Shown here: in pieces, positions 21,003 through 32,677 of the stretch
Position numbering within the stretch: the stretch's first letter is position 1
Layout: each line of letters begins with the position of its first letter
Assembly (NCBI GenBank): GCA_038363925.1
Contig: JAQQWL010000016.1
Span: 124,001 to 188,000, forward strand
Source of the DNA: Apiospora phragmitis
Taxonomy: Eukaryota > Ascomycota > Sordariomycetes > Amphisphaeriales > Apiosporaceae
DNA: 64,000 nt
Reading direction: 5' to 3'
Made by a program: the position numbers and the translations under genes
The notes under the pieces: generated by a model
Database searches by the model: none
What the model was told of the DNA's origin: nothing
Seen by the model: the letters and a program-made list of their open reading frames with translations, nothing else

Positions 21003-23103
21003 GTCGGTAGAGTAGAACAAGCGCGTGAATCAGGATGTCTGTATTTTATAGGTAGCGAGGCAATGCAGTCGGTAGTATGTATGTATGTAGGCAGGTAGTT
21101 ACCCAAGTACAAGAAGTGGGGGGAATGGAAGTTGGAGGGGGGGGGCGAGACTTTGGAAGTTGGGTCAGGTCAACAAACGTGTGTTGTTGGTGCACCGAAA
21201 GAAGGAAGCCTCTTACGGGGTGGCAGGCTGTTGGATGAATGCATCGACGGATAGCAACAACAGAGAATAATCAAATAATTTAGATCATCTAAGGTTGGGC
21301 CTCGGCATCTAGAACCAGACTCGAGAGGACCAGACGCCTGCCTGCAAACAAAGAGGGACCAAGATACGGGATGTGATATGGGCGCCTAAAGGACGATGGT
21401 TCCGCCGCGGGCTGGAACGGCGAGTACGGGCTTGAGTAGGTAGGTAAAATGTAGGTTAGGTGGAGAGGTATTGTGGGGGAGGCCGCAGCGGATGTCGAAT
21501 ATCTGATCGATCTGCAACGACTACACACGACAGACGATGTGGTCAATGGCTGAGGCGAGGCAGAAGACGCTGCGATCACCTCCCGGGAACGGGCTTCAAG
21601 AAGTGGTTTGATCGTGTCTGCGTGTGCAAAGGGGTGGGCTCTCGAACTGGAGTATTACGAGCTGGAGGCTTGCGACGCAGACAGCAGCAGGAACAGCGGC
21701 GGCGGTGGTGATAGGAGAGGTATTATTATGGATGCTAATGAATTCGGGGGTTGGCTAAATCCAAGGATGGTGCGTGAGGAGAGAATGCGGGGATGGGAGA
21801 CACTTTTTGAGTCTGAACAGGGCACCTCGCTGCCATCCAAACATGAACAGTCAGCCAGACGACAGGCGCGCTTGAGTGAGCTTGAGGCAGTTAGCTCTGA
21901 GCTCGGCACCTAAATGTTATTATGATCAGGGTACCTGGAATACATGTAGGTAAGAATAAAAATTGGGGATGGAAAAGAAACGGGTTCAACTTGGTTTGCT
22001 GATTGGAATCGCCCTATCCTACTTTATTTACCTACCATGGCCAGCACGAGCAATTCATCGGCCGGGCTGAGCTCCTGCTCTATCCCCTCTTCTCTCGAGG
22101 AGTTCTCTCTCTCTCTCTCCTCTCTCCTCATTCTCTCGTCAACGTCGCTATCCGCACATGCAGAAAACAAGAAACCGAAGGAAGATATCCCCGGGGAAGA
22201 AAACAGAGGGCGCTAAACCCCAGATAGTTGGCGTCTGCACATCTCCGCATTGGAGAAGCTGCTTGGACTGAGGGGTCCGGGGCAATGTGGGGGTAGTGGG
22301 TTTCTGGGCTTGGACAGAAATGGAGGGCGGGGGACGGACTGTTGTATCAATAGATTTCGTCTGGTCCAGATCATCAACTTTGATTAAATCGTCCAGTCGT
22401 ATCTTAACTGATTGGTTGCCTATCTTGGGGTACATATGTCTTCTGTACAGTACAGAAATCTAAAGTCAGATAGGGCTCGATGTTAGTATCGGAACCAAGC
22501 CGGTGCAGTCGCCAGAACAAAACTCGTTGATAGACGCACTGTGATATTGGTCTCGGCTAACATCCATACATACAGTCTGTAAGTACATACTTAGCAATGC
22601 ACCTACCTATAGTGAGTGGGTATTATCCATTAACAGACCAATTCCCGTCGGTATACCCGCATATAGTTGATGGTGATACTGTGCCCGACGTTGACGTCAA
22701 CTTTCGCCGTGTGTTGCCAGTAGCCAGGCCACCGCTCCAACTTTCAACCTTAAAAAGGATCCGACCTACTAGACCGGGTAACGGTTCGGCGCGCATAATG
22801 ATTTTCAACCGAAGAAATAAACAGGGCAACCACCATTATACAGTCGTCTGCAGCTCTCTTCCACTTGCGCCACCTCAAGGTGCGTCTGATTGCTTGGGTT
22901 GCTTAAGTGATGGCACAAGAGGATGGTTTCGCGGCCGTTCGCCATCCAGTCTAACGTGCGAGACAGCCGCCTTTTGGTCAGACGAACGCCGATCCTCTCC
23001 CCCAGAGGATCCTTGCAACACGCTGTAGAGGCGGGGGAATGGCCAGCTCTCCAAGCGATCTCGAGCAGACCCCGTGTCAATTGAATGATGACCCGAAGCA
23101 CGC

Positions 23104-23568
23104 TTGTGGATCGGGCCATCTTCTGCCTTCCGCACCCAGATGGATGCTGTCTCAACCATGGCGCGATGGTTCCATCACCAGCCTAGCCAACACGTGAGCT
23201 ACCCAGTAGAGCAGATGGACGTATGGTGGGAGTATCCGTGCGGTTGGCGACAGCTGCTAAACCAAACAGGAAGCGGGCAGCATCAGTGCCAAGGCCGTGC
23301 CCAAAACGGCAAATGCGGACGAGTTGCAATCGGAGGACACACAAGCTCATCAGCATGTCTTGCAGATTACTACGCGTATGTGAGTAGTGGCATGCTCAAG
23401 TACGGACGCTATGAAGCGGGAAAGATGAAATGTCCCGAACTTGAAATTGCGGATTGCGGGGAGGGAAGTTGGGGTAAGCAATGCGACATGTACTTGGAGA
23501 GGACCCGGGCTGAAGACAACACACACTACAATACTTATATCAGCCAGTTGTGCTGTGGTAGGCTCTGA
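23104..23568 (+). CDS. Possible small cysteine-rich protein or gene remnant (unrecognised)
   Basis: Not recognised. The frame stays open for 154 codons and its second half looks like real protein rather than chance. It has nine cysteines, the last two adjacent (QLCCGRL at the C-terminus), and a Tyr/Lys/Glu-rich body: CLADYYAYVSSGMLKYGRYE, then ADCGEGSWGKQCDMYLERTR and HYNTYISQLCC. Small secreted fungal proteins often look like this. No signal peptide is seen: the frame opens with a TTG, and the internal ATGs (for example MDVWWEYPCG from about 23216) are not followed by a hydrophobic leader. An upstream exon, or a decayed 5' end, would be needed. The exact start is unknown. Confidence 0.3.
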   Translation: MWIGPSSAFRTQMDAVSTMARWFHHQPSQHVSYPVEQMDVWWEYPCGWRQLLNQTGSGQHQCQGRAQNGKCGRVAIGGHTSSSACLADYYAYVSSGMLKYGRYEAGKMKCPELEIADCGEGSWGKQCDMYLERTRAEDNTHYNTYISQLCCGRL

Positions 23569-24749
23569 AAGACATTCGCCCTTGTTCGACTTCTGTGCGC
23601 TTCGTTGACGTTTCTTGACGTGGTGTATCAATGCCGGTGAAACGTGCCCCTCGGTCACTATAGACTATAGGAAGTAGGACGTGGTGTTTCGAGTCTGAAA
23701 ACCCATCTCCACCACTTTCTGCACGAGAAAATGGCAGCTTCACCGCTGCAGGGGTTACCCACCCAATCTCGGATCGCATCTAACTCCAAAAAGTGCTTCC
23801 GAGGTATACTTCATGGGGGGATTTCCATCACATAATAAATATCAGATGCTAGATAGCTTTTGCGGCGGGTCTGTTTAGCGCTACTACCGCAGAACCTGGA
23901 GACTGCGTAGATGAAAACTCAGAACCCCTGAATGAGAGAGACTGCTGGGTTGAGCACCGTAAGTGACCGCCTGCTTTTTCGAGGCAGGGATGGTTACACT
24001 TGATGGCCCAATTCCCGGCTATCTACCTTCCAACTTGAGAATCGAGCCGAAAGTGCAGTGGGCAGCATTGTGTTGCAGACGCGCTCACGCGGACGGAGCA
24101 ACTCGGCCATGAACGAACAGCACATGGCAGATGGCCACCAACAGATCATGACTATACTCGCAGCCTGACTCGACTGGCGTTGGGTTGGCTGCGTGCGCAA
24201 CGAGGTTGGTCCATGGGATGGTCAGGTGTAGCCTGTAGGCCGTCAGTCTGTCTGGTTCTAGCGCTACCTACCTACTTCGGAGCAGTCACTGAAGGAAGGA
24301 AGGCTTGCCCCACCACGCCCGGCAGTTCAGATGCATGTGCAGGCAGACCCCGACGCAGGCAGCCTGCACGAAATACGACCAGACACATTTGATTCAGTCC
24401 AGCTTGTAGCATAATTTGTGTATAGCGCACCCCCAGCTTTGAAGCCGAGGCCTAGGCTTGTGCTGGCAAGACATAAGTAAGCTATGACTTCATCGGAGAT
24501 ATATGTCTGAAATGGACGGTTTATTGAAGGCGATCCTTGCCTCGTCCCGCCTTATCCGTTGACGGTGCGTGTAAATCTGCCCAATCCAATCTCATCAGAC
24601 TAATGTAGCCAGTGGGAGCCGAAATTACCCTGTTGAAGATGGCCATGAGAGAGAGCCTATCATCGTGTGTTCATAGTTCCTTCTAGAGCTCCGCCCATGG
24701 ATTCGTCGACGCACGCTAACCCTCAGCTATAATGAGGTGTCTGGTGCAG

Positions 24750-24790
24750 GTGTATGTATGTATGTGTGTGTGCGCGCGCGTGTGTGTATG
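24750..24790 (+). repeat. Alternating purine/pyrimidine tract (TATG, TG, CG)
   Basis: About 40 bases of TGTATG units, then TG, then CGCGCGCG, then TG again. Alternating purine/pyrimidine runs of this kind can adopt Z-DNA and are slippage-prone. It lies about 0.7 kb upstream of GH55. Confidence 0.85.
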
Positions 24791-25484
24791 GACGACAGCC
24801 TCGCTCTCCCGACTACATACTACATGCCACACCTCCGCTACTCAGTATACCTACTGGACAAAGGGTGGCACGAGTGAACCTCAACTCAAGCTACCAAAAT
24901 ACCCCACGCGCGCCGCTGGGCGGGTAACGTTGCCTATACAATCACGCACGTATACCATGGCTTCCCTTGCCTCCGTGGTAGTCTAGGGGCTCACCGCGGA
25001 ACCAACGTACGTTAGTGTTTGCTCCCAGTGGATCCTACAATTGGGAAAGCTCATGATCAAACAGCTGAGGAAGCTGGTCATGGGGGATATCCCGGCACCG
25101 TTGGCCACTCCTCAGATGATCGCGAGTGTGGGTCAGTCCGACTGAAGCAGGCTCGAGCTGGTATAGACTGTCTGGGTCCTTTTCCGTCTTCGGCAGGTTG
25201 GCAGTTTGGCACAGCTCCTATTCGTGGGCCGTGGCTGAACTTTATGCTTCCAAGTCTGAGAAATCCCCACGTCTCATTTCATTTGATGTCTTAGGAAGGC
25301 CGTAGCTAGCGTTGCTAGCTACTCAGCAAACATGCGACTACGTGCTTAACCTCCCCGGTCCCTATACGTATTTCCTATGACTTATAAGGCATGGAGTTCC
25401 TCGAGTCTGGCAGAACTTGGGATCTGTCACTCTGTCACTGGCATCATCCTGCATGTTTCTATAGACAGACACCTTCAGTCTAAG

Positions 25485-28124
25485 ATGCAGCTCCATCACT
25501 TCCTCCTGGCTATCATCAGCCTTGCTGGTACCGTCCAATCTTTCTGGCTGGCGGATATCCCACGTTCGTCTTGCCCAATATAGACCCGACGAGTCGATAG
25601 CTAACATATGACTCTATAGACCAGGGCCTTGCACCATTTGCCGGCGCAAACTACCCTGTTTTCCGCAATGTGAAAGACTACGGGGCCAAAGGTCCGTCGA
25701 CACTAGCTACGGCATTGGTTCTGGCTGCTAACTTCCGTCGTAGGTGATGGGGTGGCGGATGATACTGCCGCTATCAACAATGCCATTACCACCCCTGGGA
25801 ACAGGTGTGGAAAGGGATGTGTAAGTGACCATCAATGGCTACCCAGGTTACTCTGAGCCCGACAGACACTGACACCTAAACAGGCATCGACAACTACGAC
25901 TCCGGTGGTTCTCTATTTCCCTGCCGGAACGTACCTCATCTCATCGTCCATCATCCCTTACTACTTTACACAGATGATCGGAGACGCCAGCTCACCTCCG
26001 ACCTTGAAAGCCACTGCCAACTTTCAAGGCTTTGGTCTCATCGATGGTAACCCCTACTGGACTGAGAACCTCAACTGGGTTTCCACCAATGTCTTCTATC
26101 GCCAAGTTAGGAATTTCATCATTGATACTACGGCCATTGCCCGGGGACTGCTGCGACGGGTATGCACTGGCCTACGTCACAAGCAACCAGCCTTCAGAAT
26201 GTTGTCTTCAATATGCCCAAAGGAAATGGGGTTGTCCACGTTGGTCTGTTTATTGAGAGTGGTATGGAATACCCCCTTCCCCTTAGTGCTTTATGAACAA
26301 CATACTTACCAAAATGCGCTATACAGGCTCAGGGGGTTTCATGTCCGATCTGACGTTCAACGGAGGCGCCACTGGTGCTTCCATGGGCAACCAACAGTAT
26401 ACTATGAGGTACCTCAAATGCTTGCCTACACTTCACTGCCAATGCTGACAAGCGAACAGGAATCTAGTGTTCAATGATTGTGGGACAGCTATCATCCAAC
26501 TGTGGAACTGGGGATGGACATATATAGGCCTCAGCATTAACAACTGCGGGAAGGGTATTGATATATCAGCCAATAGTAATGGCAAACAGGAGGTCGGCTC
26601 AATCACATTGATTGACAGTACGATTGTCAACACCCCTGTCGGCATCGTCACGGCTTGGTCTTCATCCTCGCAACCAGCCACCGCCGGAACCGTCGTCCTC
26701 GAGAACGTTGCCCTGCAGAATGTGCCAGTGGCTGTCTCTGGGCCTAGCGGCACCGTGCTGTCCGGTTCTAGCAGCTCTACAACCATCACGGGCTGGAGTG
26801 AAGGTCACCGCTACACCCCCAATGGCCCTACTAACCAGATCGGAGCTATCACGCCTAACAACCGGCCCTCGGCCCTCCTCGATGGCAATAAGTACTACGC
26901 GCGCTCGAAGCCCCAATACGAGTCACTACCTGCGTCTTCCTTTGTCAGCGTACGGAGCACCGGGGCTAAAGGTGATGCTGCTGCGGATGATGTGAGTTAC
27001 CAAGCTTCGACATGCTCATGTTCAAAAGACTGACTTTTGCTCAGACTGCTTCTATTCAAAATGCAATCGACAGTGCTACATCGGCCGGCAAGGTCGTTTT
27101 CATTGACTATGGTCTCTACCGCCTGACCTCGCCTATCACTATCCCACCCGGTGCCAAGATCGTCGGTGAAGGCTACCCTGTGCTGATGGCCGCTGGTGGA
27201 TACTGGTCCAACATCGATAACCCTCAGCCTGTCGTCAAGATTGGTGCTACATCTGGACAAACTGGTGTGGTTGAACTCTCGGACTTTATAGTCAGCACTC
27301 AGGGTGCTCAGCCAGGCGCGGTCCTGTTCGAGTACAACCTTGCTTCGACCGGCACCCCTAGTGGCATGTGGGATGTGCACACCAGGATCGGAGGCTTCAC
27401 CGGCTCTCAGCTGCAGGTCGCACAGTGTCTCAAGGACCCCGGCTCAGGCACGGTTGTCCAGCAATGCGTGGCCGTGTACATGTCGATGCACGCCACCAAG
27501 CAGTCCACCGGCCTCTACATGGAGAACACCTGGCTGTGGGTCGCCGACCACGACATCGACGACAACGCCAACACGCAGATTACTATCTATGGCGGCCGCG
27601 GGCTCTACATAGAGTCGACCGAGGGCCGGTTCTGGCTCTCGGGCACCGCGGTCGAGCACCACGTCCTGTACAACTACCAGCTCGCCAACACCAAGGACCT
27701 CTTCGCCAGCGAGCTGCAGACCGAGACCCCCTACTTCCAGCCGACGCCCAACGCGCTGGTCCCCTTCAAGCCCAACGCGTCCCTGAATGACCCGGACTTC
27801 GCCAGCTCGTGCGCGGGCGTCGGCGGCAACTGCGCCGCCTCGTGGGGCCTGCGCGTGCTCGACTCGACGGACGTGTCGATCTACGGCGCCGGCCACTACT
27901 CCTTCTTCAGCTCGTACTCGACCACGTGTTCGACCGTCGAGGCGGGCGAGACCTGCCAGTCCCGCATTGTCTCCATCGAGGGCGCCTCCAGCAACATCAA
28001 CATCTACAACCTCAACACCATCGGCTCATTGAGCATGCTCGAGCGCGACGGCCGCAGCGTCGCCAGCTGGCAAGACAACGTCAACGTGTACCCGGCCAAC
28101 ATCGCCATTTACAGGAGTGGTTAG
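25485..28124 (+). CDS. Secreted GH55 beta-1,3-glucanase, with a one-base frameshift
   Basis: Family 55 enzymes are fungal exo- or endo-beta-1,3-glucanases built from two tandem beta-helix domains. Exons: 25485-25563, 25620-25691, 25744-25820, 25884-26261, 26327-26408, 26460-26991, 27045-28124. Signal peptide MQLHHFLLAIISLAGTVQS. First beta-helix: FRNVKDYGAKGDGVADDTAAINNAI, then LYFPAGTYLISSSI and TNVFYRQVRNFIIDTT. Second beta-helix: SVRSTGAKGDAAADDTASIQNAI, then NTWLWVADHDIDD and TAVEHHVLYNYQ. In exon 4 the frame slips at 26140-26142. Reading through gives IARGLLRRV, but one extra C gives TAIAPGTAATGMHWPTSQATSLQNVVF, the expected GH55 segment. The corrected protein is 766 residues and every splice phase then fits. 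Probably acts on fungal or plant beta-glucan outside the cell. Confidence 0.92.
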
Positions 28125-28588
28125 TGCAGTAATTTATTGCACGTGTGAGTATAAGAGCATATCGGAGGCAGAAGGAGGAGGTTGCATGTTTAGGAACGGG
28201 CATCTCTCATTTAGTGCATACATGATTGATTTCAAGCCAGCATATTTTTCTGTACATATACACCTAGCATAATCTGCATATAAAACCATCATTTTGACAA
28301 CTGTTAAACATATTCTCACTTCCATTTCCACTAGGTTTCTTGATTTGTTACTAAAAGGGGTTGACCTTATATGGTAAATCTTATCCGCCGGCGTAGCCGC
28401 TCCGTCTACGCGGGAAAAGGGGTGAGTTTGCAGGAGGATAAAGACGCGTTCTAAACTCTTAGGAAGCATCGCAGGATTGGGCCTATCTGTGTAGCGTTGC
28501 CTCCCCATCACAATTTGACGTGCCAACCCTTCCGCACAGACACGGCGCTCTCAGACCTCCCCTGAATAAGACACGAATCTAAAACATC
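28125..28588. other. Convergent intergenic region, GH55 / PhyH
   Basis: 464 bases of 3' flank, AT-richer than the genes. A 130-codon minus-strand frame crosses it but has no recognisable features and I treat it as chance. Confidence 0.5.
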
Positions 28589-29569
28589 TCAACCCTCTAA
28601 TGAGAACCCGACGTCACCACTCGCCCGCCCCAACAGCAAAAGCCTCTCCCTCATCCCCTCGGCCCTCTCCCTGATCCGATCGTCTTCCAGGCTGCCAGCG
28701 AAGCTGCATCGGTCCACCCACGCGCCGACGCCGTGCTGCAGCACGTTGCGGGCCCGCGCCGCGCTTCCCGCCCGGTGGCCGACGGTGCCGTGCAGGCTCA
28801 AGCGCTCCTGTCGGCAATCGTAGACGCCGCGGTGCAGGATGTTGTTGTCGTAGAAGACGGCGTCGCCGGCGTCCAGCCGGACCGTGACATGCTCCTCGTT
28901 GCTGATGACGGCCTGGTAGGGCGCCGCCGCGCGCTCGGCCTCGGTCCGCGCCCGCCGGTGCGACCCCCGCACCACCACGAGGCTGGCGTCGCCGTCGCAC
29001 AGCGCCAGGTTCCACTGCGCGTGGGCGTGCTCCGCGGCCGCGAGCCGTGCGCGCTCCTCCTCGGCCGTCGCGGCCCAGGGTACGTCGTCGCGGTGCCAGC
29101 GCAGCTCGAACGGCGCGTCGGGCCGCACGAGCATGTTATAGAGCTCCATGACGAGGTCGTCGTCCGTGCACTCGCCTCGCCGTCGGCTGCTTCCTTCTTC
29201 TTTGTCCTTGTCATCGTCAGAGGAGGAGAGCAGTGCTTTCACGATGTCCAGCACCGTGTCCCCGAAATAGCTCTGCGCGAAGACCTCTGAGCCCGGCAGG
29301 TCCGGATGCAGTAGGTGCTGGACGCCCCAGATGCCGCCCTCGGCCGGGTCCGGCTTGGAGGGCCACGGAGGGAACTGCTTCCCCACGGTGCGGATGTGCG
29401 GCCAATTGCCGCCGCGCGCGAGCGCCGTGGCCCGAGTTGCGGCCGCGCGTAGGGGTTCCAGCTCGTCAGGGGAGAGAATCTGGCGGATGATAACGAAGCC
29501 GTCCCGGTGGAGCTTCTCGCGGAGTGCGGAGGCGGGGGCGGATGGGGTAAGGGACGGAGAAGAAGCCAT
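28589..29569 (-). CDS. PhyH-family Fe(II)/2-oxoglutarate dioxygenase
   Basis: Single exon, 326 residues, ATG at 29567-29569. Phytanoyl-CoA dioxygenase-like fold: an N-terminal helix with LHRDGFVIIRQILSPDELEP, then the iron-binding HxD in LRWHRDDVPW, a QWNLALCDGDASLVVVRGSH sheet, and the distal His in FYDNNILHRGVY followed by the 2-oxoglutarate-binding Arg (RLSLHGTVGHR). All three iron ligands are present, so catalysis is expected: hydroxylation of a small molecule coupled to 2-oxoglutarate decarboxylation. The natural substrate cannot be read from the sequence. A low-complexity SSSDDDKDKEEGSSRRR insert near residue 118 is unusual. No secondary-metabolite genes lie next to it. Confidence 0.88.
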   Translation of the reverse strand: MASSPSLTPSAPASALREKLHRDGFVIIRQILSPDELEPLRAAATRATALARGGNWPHIRTVGKQFPPWPSKPDPAEGGIWGVQHLLHPDLPGSEVFAQSYFGDTVLDIVKALLSSSDDDKDKEEGSSRRRGECTDDDLVMELYNMLVRPDAPFELRWHRDDVPWAATAEEERARLAAAEHAHAQWNLALCDGDASLVVVRGSHRRARTEAERAAAPYQAVISNEEHVTVRLDAGDAVFYDNNILHRGVYDCRQERLSLHGTVGHRAGSAARARNVLQHGVGAWVDRCSFAGSLEDDRIRERAEGMRERLLLLGRASGDVGFSLEG

Positions 29570-30081
29570 GCTATGCTGGTGGTCTAGTATGTATGCATAG
29601 GAGCTCTGGGGCTAGAGTAGTCGATGGAAGACAAAATGCAGGAAACTTGGGTCAGTACTTTACTTGGTTAGTCCTGCTCTTGAATAGAGACGATGCTGTG
29701 CTTTGTCTTCAATATTGGAAAGGATGCGGGGTTTCAGTTGGAGAATAGAACCACAATACCCCATGTAACTCCTATCTCGGTCTCCTTCCGACCCCAAGAT
29801 CCAGTGAAGAGAGCAACTGATATAGGAACATCTTCTATGCGCCCTTAGGACAAACTAAACAAATAAGCAATTTCGGGCTCGGCCTAGGCGTGCTATCTGA
29901 ACGAGATATCTCCCCTTTCGCAAACCCCGAATCCCAGCAAAAGTGATACCTACGGCGGCATGAATCATGATGAATAAATAAAATGAGATGGAAAACGCCC
30001 TTCGCCGGATATATGCAACAGGTAACTTACCCACTCCCTCGCCTAAGAAACGCCGCAACCTTGTACCACATGCACATTTCA
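29570..30081. other. Intergenic, PhyH promoter side
   Basis: 512 bases between the PhyH start and the stop of the membrane-protein gene. No gene is seen. Confidence 0.5.
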
Positions 30082-31520
30082 TTACACACCATGGTCCTTT
30101 TCTCTTTGCGCCCTCGTCTCTCCCTTGACATAGTCGCTCAGGCGCATCTCATTACTCTCATTCCCGTGCCCGACCATGAAGCACGTCGACTCGCCGGGCG
30201 TGTACGGCGGCAGCGCCGGCATGCTCTCCTGCGAATGTGAGTGCGAATGCGCATGCGCATGCGCGCCCTGCGGCCGGTACCCATCCGTGACCATGGCCGC
30301 CTCGGCCTCTGCCTCGTGATCTGCGCTCTGGCCGTCATCGATCAGGAGCCCCTCGCGGGCCGGGTCGATCGCCGCCGTGGTGGTTGTCGGTGACGTCGTA
30401 GTAAGGTGCTGCTGCGGCGGCGCCATCTGCTGCTGGCGTGTCTGCCGGCGATCCTGGTTTTGGTACGAGGATCCCCCGCTCGGAAAGGACGGCGAGGTCG
30501 TCACACCTTCGCGCAGCGGCGATATCGGCGGCGAACGCGCCTGGCTTGCCGTCGACATGCCGCGGACTTTGGACCGGTTCGACTGGAGGCGGTAGAGCTC
30601 GGTCGCCGTGGTCAGTCGCTCATCCACCACGTTATTCCGTGTGTACATTCCTTCGCATATGCGCAATATCGACAAGGTCACCGTGATCATGTATGAGAAG
30701 CTAACGGGTGGCATGCCATGTTAGACGCAGCTCTCCTCTACATTGCGGATGAGTGGATGACTTACATCATGGCCACACTAATGAAGTAATAGGCACGCTC
30801 CAAGGCGCAATACTTATCCAGCACCCCCTTGTTATCCGCCGAGCCGTCGCCGAAACGAATTGTTGTATAACCATCTGGCGGCTCATCCGGCGCATCATTT
30901 TTCTTATCTACAAGTTTGGGGTTAGCAGTGGCTCTGTTATAGTTTTCGCCGGCCGTGATATGTGTAAAGCATGTAGAACAAAGGAAAAACCTGGTTTGTA
31001 GCAGTCTTACAGTCAGATCTCGTAAGCCCGACGCAGTTGGACGGGACGCCCGTTCGAGCCAGGACTGTGATGATTCCAAGCATCAAGCCCGTAAAGACGA
31101 CATCGCCCACCACAAATGGGACAATGAGGGACGTCCTGGCGCGTAGGCTTCGCTTCCCCGTGTGCTGAACCAGCAGTACAATAGCCGTGTATATGAGTAT
31201 GCTACAAGTCTATTCCGAGTCGAGTCTAGTCAGTAAGCATGTCCACAGCTATCGGGCCTTGGTACCCTAGCCAGAAACAAGAACATGGAGAAATAAACAG
31301 GACTTGTGTTATATAGTCTGCTGCAGCGGACTGGAGGGAGACAGTAATCAGATGCGGCACGAACCATGATCTCGAGCGCCGACATTGCTTGCGAGAGCCC
31401 TAGCTTGTTGACATGAATATAGACGAGCAGGAAGCCATTACATAGAGCCGAGACTAAGACGCCCAGGATCTGCAGTGCGCGAACAAGGACTAGCCATGAA
31501 GAGACACCCCATTTTGCCAT
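30082..31520 (-). CDS. Four-helix fungal membrane protein (MARVEL-like)
   Basis: Four exons on the minus strand: 31520-31365, 31209-31011, 30907-30766, 30700-30082; 371 residues. Four predicted membrane helices: about 10-33 (LVRALQILGVLVSALCNGFL), 53-70 (SILIYTAIVLLV), 83-108 (LIVPFVVGDVVFTGLMLGII) and 155-178 (YYFISVAMIFSYMITVTLSI). The layout, with the short loops and the CALERAYYF segment before helix 4, matches uncharacterised fungal MARVEL/tetraspan-like proteins. The C-terminal 190 residues are probably cytosolic: Ser/Pro/Gln-rich with a His-rich patch (GAHAHAHSHSHSQ) and an acidic TESN-type tail. All introns are canonical and phases agree. Function unknown; plasma-membrane or vesicle location is an inference. 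Confidence 0.78.
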
Positions 31521-32677
31521 AATAAAGAGAGCGAGGAGTCTAGGTTGGCGACGGGAAGTTTGGGCATGTAGTGTGACTTTCTAAGTAGAATCGTCTTCGT
31601 GACCCCGGTAAGATGAGAAGAACCGACAGACGGGTGAGAGAGGAGAAAAGTCTTGATGGCAATGGCAGGGCCCAGTGGCAGAAGTTTTGTCAAGAAGGGA
31701 GCCCGCTCTCACACAGCACATGCAGGCTGTGAGTAAGAGCGCCAGAGAGAGCAAAAGGAAAGACGAATGATACGAGAGCAGTTGGCGAGGCTGTGTTAAG
31801 CTGTTGCAGATGCGGCGTGTAGATCGATCAGGCCAGGAAAGAAAGATGTCACATTTTTATTTTTGTACAACGGTCTCCGAGCCCTGTGAAGACCCGATTA
31901 CACCACAACTTCACGCCCGTGGCTTGCCCATCCGAGTCAGGGAACAGGTTCAGGCCAGTTCGATCTGGCTGTTGACGGGGTTAGTGGCTCGATCGCTAGT
32001 TTGGACTATGTCGGTATTGCCTCCAGTGGGATGGGAGTTGGGAGCCGACATCATCTCCACTTTCCGTTAGCGATGACAGAACATACACAGCCCAGCAAAA
32101 TATTGAATTGCATATGGCCCAATTGGACACACATGTGGGGGGTGGGCAGGGGCTGCCCAAGAAACAGGAAAGTCGGATGGCACGGCACGAACATGAGCAC
32201 AGGAACGTGAGGGAAGTTGGGAGCTTGGAAGCTGGAGGAAGCGCCCAGGTTGGGCCTCGTGCTGCTTTGGCTATTTGGTTTCTTACTGTCGTTGCAATGA
32301 ACCTAGAACATGCAGGGCACAGCCTCCACAAGCTAAACCGGCTTGGGCCAGACAGACTCCAGGTAACAGCTTACGGCTGACAGCGGTATTACCACCTCCC
32401 ATGCAACTTGGGCCCAAAGACGATATCTATCTATATGAGTGGCTTGACTTGCGATTCCCGCGGTAACGGGGTCGCCGGCTCTGAACCATGTCTTGGCGTT
32501 CTCTTGACCGGAAGCGCCAAGTGGCGACTCTGCCGATACCCGTGACACATCTAGATCTCGTCCCGAATATCAGATCTGATCCGGCTTAGTATGCACTAGA
32601 CGCCAGAAATGAATAGACGAGGTACCTAGCGGGTTTCCGCGGGGGCGCGTATGGAAACTTGTCGGCTGTCTTGTCGT
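31521..32677. other. Intergenic, promoter of the membrane-protein gene
   Basis: 1.16 kb between the start of the four-helix gene and the EFM7 stop. No supported gene; several open frames look like chance. Confidence 0.5.

Larger units (their letters stand above)
21003..25484. other. Gene-poor region, 4.5 kb
   Basis: Promoter and leader space for the C2H2 regulator on the left and for GH55 on the right. Contents: a poly-G tract near 21136-21146, a CT-repeat near 22100-22135, TATG/TG/CG dinucleotide repeats at 24750-24790, and one open frame that looks protein-like (23104-23568, listed separately). Other open frames here look like chance translations. No transposon ends or coding remnants of a transposase were recognised. 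Confidence 0.5.

Noticed and set aside
24966..25000. tRNA start resemblance (TCCGTGGTAGTCTAGG)
   Set aside because: No B-box or matching acceptor strand follows within 75-90 bases.
28134..28526. 130-codon minus-strand frame between GH55 and PhyH
   Set aside because: Lies in shared 3' flank, AT-rich, no recognisable domain.
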